Positions 53,763-64,000 of a stretch of 64,000 bases of DNA are shown here, piece by piece (position 1 is the first letter of the stretch; every line of letters starts with the position of its first letter). The notes beneath the pieces were generated by a model, which ran no database searches, had not been told where the DNA came from, and was given only the letters and a program-made list of their open reading frames with translations. Position numbers and translations under genes: made by a program. Where the stretch lies: contig NZ_WQLB01000005.1 of assembly GCF_009755355.1 (NCBI RefSeq), forward strand, positions 124,001-188,000, in the 5' to 3' direction. This stretch comes from Deinococcus arboris (GTDB lineage Bacteria > Deinococcota > Deinococci > Deinococcales > Deinococcaceae).

Positions 53763-55982
53763 TTACGCCGGGCTGAGGTTGGCAAACTTGACCAGCAGCT
53801 TCTTGGTCCCGGCGCTTGGAAAATGCACGGTCACCTCCTGTCGGTCGCCCAGCCCCGCTACCGCCAGCACCTGCCCCTCGCCAAACTTGGGATGCTTGAC
53901 CTTTTCTCCGCCTCGGTAGGCCATATCTGCCGTCATGGGGCTGGTGTTTTTAACTGCCGCAGGCACGGTCGGGCGGTAAGTCTTCCAGGTCTTGGCGCGG
54001 TATTCGACCACCTGCCCGTAGGGGTCCACGGTGTCAAAGTGCCCCTCGATTTCTTCCAGAAAGCGGCTGTCTTCGGCGGCGTTGGTCTTGCCAAACTGCA
54101 TGCGGTTCTGGGCGGCCGTCAAGAACAGGCGCTCCATCGCCCGCGTGATGCCCACGTAAAACAGGCGCCGCTCCTCTTCTATACCGCCTGCTTCCACCAG
54201 CGCGCCCCGGCTGGGCAGCAGGCCTTCCTCGGCGCCCACGATGAACACCACCGGAAATTCCAGGCCTTTGGCGTTGTGCATGGTCATCAGGGTGACGGCG
54301 TCTTCGGGCGCGCCCTTGTTCTCGGCTTTGGTACGCATGTCATCCACGCTGGAGAGCAGCGCGGCGTCATCCAGAAAATCGGCAATAGTGCCAACGGTGC
54401 CCTCGTGCTCCTGCGCCCATTCCTGAGCAGCGTTGATCAGTTCGTCCAGGTTTTCCATCCGCACAGCGCCTTCTGGCCCTTCCTGGCGCAGCAGGTCGAG
54501 GTAGCCACTGGTTTCTATCACGTAGCGCAGGAACTGGGCCGGCTCGTAGTTGTCGGCGGCGTCGCTCATGGCTTCCATCAGGCGGGCGAACTCGACCGGC
54601 TTGCCCGCGCCCCGGTCCAGAATGCGGTCTTCCTCGGCGCGGGCACAGGCGGTCAGCAGACTGGTGCCGTTGATGCGGGCCCACTCCAGCAGCTTTTCCA
54701 GCGCCGTGTCGCCGATGCCGCGCCGGGGCCGCCCGATGATGCGGCGCAGCGCCACGTCATCACTGGGATTAATCGCCAGGCGGGCATACGCCAGGATGTC
54801 CTTGATTTCGCGGCGGTCATAAAAGCCCACGCCGCCGACAATCTTGGCCGGAATCTGCACCCGGCGCAGCGACTCTTCGATCACGCGGGATTGGGCGTTC
54901 GTGCGGTACAGAATGGCCATCTCGGTGAACTTGCGGCCTTCTAGATTGTGCAGCCGTGTCAGCCACTCCGCTACAAAGTCGCCCTCGGCCCGGTGATCGG
55001 TGGCGCGGTGAAAGACCACGGGGTGTCCATCTTCCTTGACCGGCTTTAAGGTCTTGTCCAGGCGCTCGGCGTTGTTTTCAATCAGCTTGTTGGCAATGGT
55101 GAGCACGCGGGCGCTAGAGCGGTAGTTGTGTTCCAGCAAATACACTTTGGCATCCGCATAATCCTTTTGAAAATCAAGGATGTTTTGAATATCGGCGCCT
55201 CTAAATCTATAGATCGACTGGTCGGGGTCCCCGACCACTAAGAGGTTCCGGTCTCTTGAAGCCAGCAGCCGCGTCAATTCGTATTGCGCCTTGTTCGTGT
55301 CCTGATACTCGTCCACATGAATAAACTTGGCGCGGTTCTGCACCGCATTCAGGACACCCGGTACTTCATGGAAAAGGCGCACTGTTTCAGTAATCAAGTC
55401 GCCAAAATCAATGGCATTCTGGCCCTTCTTGCGCGCCTCGTAGCGGCGGTAGGCTTCGGCCGCCGCTTCACGCGGGATACCAGAAATAAACGGCTCGCCG
55501 CTGCGGTCCAGATCGCCGGGCGTCAGCAGATTGCTCTTGGCGCGGTCCAGAATGCCGCGCACCACGCGCGGTGAGGTCTCAGGCCCGATGCCAGGAATGG
55601 AGCCCATGATTTCTTTCAGAATGTCGAGCTGGTCGTCGTCGTCGTAAATGACAAACCCGCGCCGCAGCCCGATGTGCTCGCCGTAGGCGCGCAAAATCCG
55701 CACGCCCGCAGAGTGAAAGGTGCTCATCCAGAGTTTGTCAGCGCCGGGCACTAGGTGGCTGGCCCGCTCGCGCATCTCGGCGGCGGCCTTGTTGGTAAAG
55801 GTTACGGCCAGAATCTCGCCGGGGTTCACCCCATAGTGCCCGATCAGGTGGGCCATCCGGTAGATCAGGGTGCGGGTCTTGCCGCTGCCCGCGCCGGCAA
55901 TCACCAGCGCCGGACCGGTGAAGTGGTCGGCGGCCTGGGCCTGCGTGGGGTTCAACTGCGAAAGAAGGTCGGGCGCGCTCAC
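53763..55982 (-). CDS. uvrD: UvrD/PcrA-type DNA helicase
   Basis: 739 aa SF1A 3'-to-5' helicase for nucleotide-excision and mismatch repair. Walker A AGAGSGKTRT (Lys35), DEYQDTNKAQYEL, GDPDQSIYRFRG, YRTNAQSR, MTMHNAKGLEF and VGITRAMERL cover the SF1A motifs. The C-terminal Tudor-like part has KVKHPKFGEGQV, which in PcrA binds RNA polymerase. GTG 55982 is 6 bases after TACACT (minus strand). Confidence 0.95.
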   Translation of the reverse strand: MSAPDLLSQLNPTQAQAADHFTGPALVIAGAGSGKTRTLIYRMAHLIGHYGVNPGEILAVTFTNKAAAEMRERASHLVPGADKLWMSTFHSAGVRILRAYGEHIGLRRGFVIYDDDDQLDILKEIMGSIPGIGPETSPRVVRGILDRAKSNLLTPGDLDRSGEPFISGIPREAAAEAYRRYEARKKGQNAIDFGDLITETVRLFHEVPGVLNAVQNRAKFIHVDEYQDTNKAQYELTRLLASRDRNLLVVGDPDQSIYRFRGADIQNILDFQKDYADAKVYLLEHNYRSSARVLTIANKLIENNAERLDKTLKPVKEDGHPVVFHRATDHRAEGDFVAEWLTRLHNLEGRKFTEMAILYRTNAQSRVIEESLRRVQIPAKIVGGVGFYDRREIKDILAYARLAINPSDDVALRRIIGRPRRGIGDTALEKLLEWARINGTSLLTACARAEEDRILDRGAGKPVEFARLMEAMSDAADNYEPAQFLRYVIETSGYLDLLRQEGPEGAVRMENLDELINAAQEWAQEHEGTVGTIADFLDDAALLSSVDDMRTKAENKGAPEDAVTLMTMHNAKGLEFPVVFIVGAEEGLLPSRGALVEAGGIEEERRLFYVGITRAMERLFLTAAQNRMQFGKTNAAEDSRFLEEIEGHFDTVDPYGQVVEYRAKTWKTYRPTVPAAVKNTSPMTADMAYRGGEKVKHPKFGEGQVLAVAGLGDRQEVTVHFPSAGTKKLLVKFANLSPA

Positions 55983-55988
55983 CGAACG

Positions 55989-55994
55989 AGTGTA
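55989..55994 (-). promoter_or_regulatory. -10 box of uvrD
   Basis: TACACT on the minus strand, 6 bases before GTG 55982. Confidence 0.55.
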
Positions 55995-56077
55995 TCAGGG
56001 TTTGTTCTGTTCAGGGCGTAATCCATGCCCTAACCTGTTCCCGCTCCGGGCACGCTTTTCGCCGCGCCTAACCCTGC

Positions 56078-56083
56078 TACGCT
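56078..56083 (+). promoter_or_regulatory. -10 box of the CDF gene
   Basis: TACGCT, 6 bases before GTG 56090. Confidence 0.5.
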
Positions 56084-56089
56084 CCGGCC

Positions 56090-57007
<918 letters not shown>

Positions 57008-57309
57008 CGGCGGCGTGAGACTTTCTCAATTGAGGCTGGACCTGGATGCGCCACCGAGAGACCTATTCAGCGTCGCCGCTGCGTCTGCTTTCTGGCTCTC
57101 ACTGGCAGTCTTCAGAAGCTGTAGAGAAGAACCTCAACCGCGCTCAGGCGAATGAACACAACTCCGCAGCAGCTCACTGGCAGTGGTCCTGCGTGGCCTG
57201 GAGAAGCGTGCTGTTGTCCCCACAGGCAACAGCCCAGCGCTCTGCGTTCCCGCCTCAGGTCTAAAGAAACCTGCACGCAATGACGCGGTTGAGCAGGTGC
57301 CAGCTTACC
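57008..57309. other. gene-free stretch before fdhF
   Basis: About 300 bases with no recognisable gene. Open frames on both strands lack start signals and codon bias. It may be a spacer or decayed gene. Confidence 0.5.
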
Positions 57310-57315
57310 TATACT
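57310..57315 (+). promoter_or_regulatory. -10 box of the formate dehydrogenase operon
   Basis: TATACT, with a leader of about 16 bases and an AAGGGGG ribosome site before ATG 57337. An upstream in-frame ATG at 57280 lies before this promoter and is rejected. Confidence 0.6.
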
Positions 57316-57336
57316 CGCCTGAAGCAAGGGGGACGT

Positions 57337-60399
<3,063 letters not shown>

Positions 60400-60479
60400 A
60401 GCCTCTTTTCCCTGCTCTGGCAGGGCTGGGGCCGGGCGGCATGTGACGCACGCCTGCGCCCGGTTCATCAGGAGTTGCC

Positions 60480-60983
60480 ATGGCCAAAGCGCTTGACTAT
60501 GCCCCCCGTCCTCCAACCTCTCAGGAACGCCTCGCCTCTGAGGTCGAGGACTCGACAGACGCCCTGCTAGAAGGCCTGGAACTCCTGCGCGTCCTGCACG
60601 ACCACGGCGTGCTGAATGTGCTGGGCAAGACTGTGCGCGGGGGCGAGGGCCTGACCGCCTCGCTGCTTCAGATTCTGGGTGGTTCGGGTGGCACCACCTT
60701 TTTACGCAACGTTTCCGAGCTGAGCCGGACGCTGGGCACCCTGGACCCGCGCGAGGTCGGCCTGCTGGGCCACGCCCTGACCACCGGGATTAACGAGGGC
60801 GCGCGCCATGTGACCGCCGGCAAGGGGGTGGGGCTGGGCGAACTGATGGGCCTCCTGAAAGACCGGGACGTACAGGTCGCGCTGGGCGCCATCCTGGCGC
60901 TGCTCAAGGGCCTGGGCCGCGCTCTGCGTGAGGCAGACGGCGAAACCCAGGAGAACGCCAATCAGGCCGAGGTAAGCCGGTGA
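60480..60983 (+). CDS. DUF1641 formate dehydrogenase-associated protein
   Basis: 167 aa. The LLRVLHDHGVLNVLG and GLGELMGLLKDRDVQVALG helices are the DUF1641 signature found next to formate dehydrogenase genes in Gram-positive bacteria and Deinococcus. Likely a cytosolic assembly or electron-transfer helper. CAGGAGTTGCC precedes ATG 60480. The stop overlaps fdhD (GTGA). Confidence 0.88.
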   Translation: MAKALDYAPRPPTSQERLASEVEDSTDALLEGLELLRVLHDHGVLNVLGKTVRGGEGLTASLLQILGGSGGTTFLRNVSELSRTLGTLDPREVGLLGHALTTGINEGARHVTAGKGVGLGELMGLLKDRDVQVALGAILALLKGLGRALREADGETQENANQAEVSR

Positions 60984-61777
60984 GCAGGGCCAGCGCCGAG
61001 CTGCCGGTCACCCGTTGGCGAGCGGGACAGGCCAGCGTGGGCACCGACGATATAGCCACGGAAGAGCCGCTGGCCCTGCATCTCCACACCCCAGATGCCC
61101 AGATGCCACTAGGCGTGCTGATGAGGACGCCTGGCCAGGACCACGAGCTGCTGCTGGGCTGGCTGGTGTCAGAAGGGCTGCTGCCCGCCGAGTTCTCGCT
61201 GGCCCCTGACCCGGACAATCCCGACCTCTGGCACCTGCACACGCCCGACCACGCACGGCTGGCTGCCGGGGCGCGGCTGGCGGTGTCGTCCAGCGCCTGC
61301 GGGGTGTGTGGGTCAGGCAGCATAGAACAGCTGCTGGCGCGGGCCACGGCGCCAGTTTGGGAGGCAGGCGCTCTCAGCGCGGGCCTGCTGGCCGACCTGC
61401 CCGAACGCCTGCGCGCGGCACAACCCGGTTTTGCCCGGACAGGTGGGCTGCACGGCGCAGGCCTCTTTACGGCGGATGGGCAGCTGCGCGTGGCCTTCGA
61501 GGATGTGGGGCGGCACAACGCCACTGACAAGGTGGTGGGCTGGGCACAGGCGCGCGGCGAGTTGCCCCTGCGCAGCGAGGTGCTGGTGGTCAGCAGCCGC
61601 GCAGGCTTCGAGATTGTGCAGAAGGCCGTGGTGGCGGGCGCTGCCGTGGTGGCCGCTGTGGGCGCCGCCACGAGTCTGGCGATTGACACAGCCGCCGCGT
61701 TTGGGGTGACCCTCTGCGGATTCACGCGGGAGGGACGCCTGACAGTCTACACCGGCGCCGAGCGGGTCCAGCCGTGA
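60980..61777 (+). CDS. fdhD: formate dehydrogenase accessory sulfurtransferase FdhD
   Basis: 265 aa. FdhD passes sulfur from IscS to the molybdenum cofactor so FdhF becomes active. The Cys pair is Cys107 and Cys110 in SSACGVCG. EDVGRHNATDKVVG and VSSRAGFEIVQKA are family-specific. The overlap with the DUF1641 gene and its place after fdhF make one operon. Confidence 0.95.
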   Translation: MSRASAELPVTRWRAGQASVGTDDIATEEPLALHLHTPDAQMPLGVLMRTPGQDHELLLGWLVSEGLLPAEFSLAPDPDNPDLWHLHTPDHARLAAGARLAVSSSACGVCGSGSIEQLLARATAPVWEAGALSAGLLADLPERLRAAQPGFARTGGLHGAGLFTADGQLRVAFEDVGRHNATDKVVGWAQARGELPLRSEVLVVSSRAGFEIVQKAVVAGAAVVAAVGAATSLAIDTAAAFGVTLCGFTREGRLTVYTGAERVQP

Positions 61778-62146
61778 AGCGACCCGACGTGGTGGAGACT
61801 TTGAGTTCGAGGATTCTCTGCTCGAATTGAGCGGAGAGGCCCTGAGTGTGGGCAGGTCTTGGCTAACTCTCCTCTGCCCTGAACCTGTCTGCTGGATAGC
61901 GAATCCGCACCGCTGCCCACCCTCACTTGAGGTCCTGATAGAGCAAGCTGAACAGACGCCAGAGGTCAAGATTGATCCGGCTGGCCTGCGCCTCGTGGTG
62001 AATTTGATCTGCCTCCCCTGACTGCAATCTGCATCCGAACGACATGCCGGACGGAGCGGCGGTTGAGAGATTGACCCAGCCACCGCCAGGGTCTATCCAG
62101 TAGGTTTGGCTTCAAGCCGAAGGCTTCCACACTCATGGGGCGGTGT
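61778..62146. other. gene-free stretch with one short doubtful frame
   Basis: About 370 bases. A 40-codon minus frame (61923-62045) ends in a protein-like LFSLLYQDLK, but has no ribosome site. No terminator or repeat stands out. It could hold a remnant of a lost gene. Confidence 0.45.
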
Positions 62147-62950
62147 TCACCCTGGGCCAGGGCTGGCGGCTTCCAGCCTCGCCAGAAACCCGGTCACAGC
62201 ACGCAGGATGTCTTCTTCAGCCTTCGCGCGGGTGACCGTGGGCAGGCCGTCGCCCTTTTGCGGCCCGTAGCGACCAAAAAAAGCGTGCACCGCACCCGGA
62301 ATAACGGTCAGGGTCGTGCCGGCCGGCAAGCGGTCCAGACCGCCGCGCACCGCGTCTGGGGCAGCCACGCCGTCCTGCTCGGCCAGCAGGGACAGCACAG
62401 GCAACTGCTGGTCCTTCAGGCTGACGTTGCCAGCAGGATAGGCCGCCATCAGCAGCAGGCCGTCCACACGCCCCGGTTGCCGAGCGGCATACTGCGCGGC
62501 CATGGCGCCGCCCAGGGAATGCCCAGCCAGGACCACGCGCTTGCCAGCCCCAAACCGCTCTATCAGGGCGGCGGCGCGTGACGGCCCCAGCACTGCCAGG
62601 TCGGCGGGAAAGGCCGGAATGACCGTTTCGACCCCCTGGGCACTCAGAGCGCGGCCCAGCCATTCGTAGGCCTGGGGCCGCACCAGGCCGCCCGGATACA
62701 GCACCAGCAGGGTCCGGGCCGCGCCCGCAGCCGGCTGAATATGCAGGGCGGGGCCGCCCACCTGCACCAGCGCCACCTGCGCGTCGCTGCCGGCCCCTGG
62801 CGGCACAGCGTCCTGCCCGGCGATCAGAGGCGGCCGAAAGACCAGGGGCTGGGCCTGGGCGGCCAGGTAGCCCAAGAGCGCCGACAGCAAAGCCAGCAAC
62901 CAGGCGCGCAGGCGGGGCGAGAGCGGGCGGCGATCGCGGAGGGTCGGCAT
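62147..62950 (-). CDS. exported alpha/beta hydrolase
   Basis: 267 aa. An N-terminal hydrophobic segment (about 15-33) should export or anchor it. The nucleophile elbow is [11 protein letters not shown], a His lies in [12 protein letters not shown], and an acid residue may be in AEQDGV. The family includes chlorophyllase-like and carboxyl-ester hydrolases. Substrate unknown. ATG 62950 follows TAGGCT by 7 bases; the longer frame to 63268 runs through the divergent promoter and is rejected. Confidence 0.82.
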   Translation of the reverse strand: MPTLRDRRPLSPRLRAWLLALLSALLGYLAAQAQPLVFRPPLIAGQDAVPPGAGSDAQVALVQVGGPALHIQPAAGAARTLLVLYPGGLVRPQAYEWLGRALSAQGVETVIPAFPADLAVLGPSRAAALIERFGAGKRVVLAGHSLGGAMAAQYAARQPGRVDGLLLMAAYPAGNVSLKDQQLPVLSLLAEQDGVAAPDAVRGGLDRLPAGTTLTVIPGAVHAFFGRYGPQKGDGLPTVTRAKAEEDILRAVTGFLARLEAASPGPG

Positions 62951-62957
62951 GGTGCTC

Positions 62958-62963
62958 AGCCTA
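62958..62963 (-). promoter_or_regulatory. -10 box of the hydrolase gene
   Basis: TAGGCT on the minus strand, 7 bases before ATG 62950. Confidence 0.5.
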
Positions 62964-62988
62964 CCGGTGCAGGTGGGCGGCCCCGCGT

Positions 62989-62994
62989 TAGCAT
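62989..62994 (+). promoter_or_regulatory. -10 box of the hypothetical gene at 63002
   Basis: TAGCAT, 7 bases before GTG 63002. An ATG at 62993 overlaps this box and is rejected as a start. Confidence 0.5.
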
Positions 62995-63001
62995 GCAGGG
63001 C

Positions 63002-63520
63002 GTGACCTCTCCCCTTGCCGAGCGGCCCACCCGGCCCCTGCCCACCAAGCCGGCCGGGCATGTGGAACTGGCGCGCTATTCCAGCCTGGCCCGGTTCTGG
63101 AGCCTGCTGGGCGGCGCGGCGCGCTCCGGGCGGCGCGTGACCCTGGTGCGCGGCGACGCCCCAGATGTCTGTCGGCGGCGCATTGGTGGGTACGCCCTGG
63201 CTGGGGCAGGCGTCTTTCTGGACACGGCGCGCACAGCGGCCCATCTGGAAGACGGCTTTGCGCCGCATTCAGCGCTGGTGGCGCTGCTGGCGGGTGACCC
63301 CCAGCCGCTGCGCGACGAACTGAACGCCCACTTTGAACTGCGGGTGGACTTCACCCTGGCCCTGACAGCCCGTCGCGACCTGATCGCCCGCCCCGAGTTC
63401 CGGTTTGTGCCCATCGTGGCTGGCCTGAGCAGCCTGCCCGACGACCTCCTGCTGGACGTGCGCCGCCTGGGCCGCGACGAACTGCACCTGCTGATTCAGC
63501 GGGCGTGTGGCCTGGCGTAG
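63002..63520 (+). CDS. hypothetical protein, 172 aa
   Basis: Soluble basic protein with [36 protein letters not shown] and [10 protein letters not shown]; no domain recognised. Strong codon bias and the -10 box support it. It is divergent from the hydrolase, and ends 27 bases before a terminator shared with the aminotransferase gene. Confidence 0.65.
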   Translation: MTSPLAERPTRPLPTKPAGHVELARYSSLARFWSLLGGAARSGRRVTLVRGDAPDVCRRRIGGYALAGAGVFLDTARTAAHLEDGFAPHSALVALLAGDPQPLRDELNAHFELRVDFTLALTARRDLIARPEFRFVPIVAGLSSLPDDLLLDVRRLGRDELHLLIQRACGLA

Positions 63521-63547
63521 AAAGGAAGTGAGGAGTGGGCAGTAGGA

Positions 63548-63577
63548 AGTGGGACTATCGTTCCCACTCCCCTTTTT
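63548..63577. terminator. bidirectional terminator
   Basis: AGTGGGA-CTATCGT-TCCCACT followed by CCCCTTTTT on the plus strand, between convergent genes. It overlaps the aminotransferase stop codon by 2 bases. Confidence 0.6.
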
Positions 63578-64000
63578 ACCCGTCGCTTGGCGTGCGCTTC
63601 TTTGGACTTCTCGCCGCAAAACTCGCCAAGCGGGCCGTGACCTGGGGCGGGGTTTTCAGCAGCAGGTCACGGGCGTTCGGGTGGGTCTGGGCGAAAACCT
63701 CCACACGGTCCATCAGGGTGGAAAACACGTCCTCCGGCATGTCCAGGGCGGGGGTCAGGCGCACGGTGCGCTTGCTGCTCAGCGACAGGTTGGCCATCAC
63801 GCCCGCGCCGTGCAGTTCGCGCAGGGCCAGGATGGCGGTGGCTTCAAAGACAATTTCTTTCAGGGAACCGGGCAGCGGCACACCCACCATCGGCCGGAAT
63901 TGCAGCGCCATCAGGAGGCCCTGGCCCCGCACCTCCTCCAGCAGCCCTGGAAAGCGGCCTTGTAGGGTCTGAAGTCGGCTCAGGCCCTGTGCCCCCAGCG
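63576..64000 (-). CDS. class III aminotransferase, C-terminal part
   Basis: The gene runs past the right edge, so the start is missing. About 141 aa of the PLP-dependent class III C-terminal domain: [34 protein letters not shown] and the final helix. The cofactor Lys is outside the window. Relatives include acetylornithine and 4-aminobutyrate aminotransferases. The exact substrate cannot be told. Confidence 0.75.
   Translation of the reverse strand, partial: LGAQGLSRLQTLQGRFPGLLEEVRGQGLLMALQFRPMVGVPLPGSLKEIVFEATAILALRELHGAGVMANLSLSSKRTVRLTPALDMPEDVFSTLMDRVEVFAQTHPNARDLLLKTPPQVTARLASFAARSPKKRTPSDG

Noticed and set aside
57280..57336. Upstream ATG of fdhF
   Set aside because: It lies before the TATACT promoter box and lacks a ribosome site, whereas ATG 57337 has AAGGGGG.
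61923..62045. 40-codon minus frame ending in LFSLLYQDLK
   Set aside because: It has an ATG, but no ribosome site, -10 box or context. It may be a remnant of a lost gene.

Overview
The window is GC-rich bacterial chromosome with dense, short-gap gene packing. It most likely comes from a Deinococcus species. The evidence is the company of genes: a LysW-type aminoadipate kinase, UvrD, MinC, an isocitrate lyase, a membrane iron-sulfur oxidoreductase of the FadF/EMO kind and an orphan formate dehydrogenase. A second sign is the many start codons that sit 5-8 bases behind a TANNNT -10 box, the leaderless layout known from Deinococcus deserti. The species cannot be named from the sequence alone. I found no rRNA, tRNA, CRISPR array, prophage or intact insertion sequence.

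Layout. 1-6 kb: end of lysZ, an HtrA protease, an S1-domain protein, minC, an amidase and pheA. 6-13 kb: a frameshifted SDR gene coupled to an acyl-CoA ligase, a 901-residue BTAD/AAA regulator, and small membrane or secreted proteins. 14-19 kb: a SAM riboswitch (P1, P3, P4 and a pseudoknot can be drawn) ahead of a coupled metH-metF operon. 19-27 kb: a DUF4139 protein, a 49-residue secreted peptide and a five-gene peptide ABC importer with its sigma-70 promoter and internal hairpins. 27-35 kb: secG, a DUF2227-like membrane protein, a BACON-subtilase lipoprotein, a YhdH-type reductase, a CNNM/CBS protein with cdd, a gene broken by an amber codon, and an Rrf2-QorB-like pair. 36-45 kb: isocitrate lyase with two tandem palindromes upstream, a HAD hydrolase, a DHH phosphoesterase, a DegV protein, and a 1035-residue Fe-S oxidoreductase whose tail carries seven RKxWxPK motifs. 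45-54 kb: a winged-helix regulator, a second small secreted Cys peptide, two lipoproteins (one VWA), then a MoxR ATPase, a DUF2201/VWA protein, NudC, an LRV-repeat protein and a Nudix hydrolase in one direction. 54-64 kb: uvrD, a CDF transporter, a formate dehydrogenase module (fdhF, DUF1641, fdhD), an alpha/beta hydrolase, a hypothetical gene and the end of a class III aminotransferase.

How the genes fit together. Methionine and folate one-carbon recycling (metH, metF) is under SAM control. Carbon and electron flow is represented by isocitrate lyase (glyoxylate bypass), the ETF-quinone type oxidoreductase and formate oxidation. Peptide use is represented by the importer, the exported proteases and the amidase.

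The points most worth following are the RKxWxPK tail, the two small Cys peptides, the MoxR/DUF2201/LRV cluster, the aceA palindromes, and the two apparently broken genes.
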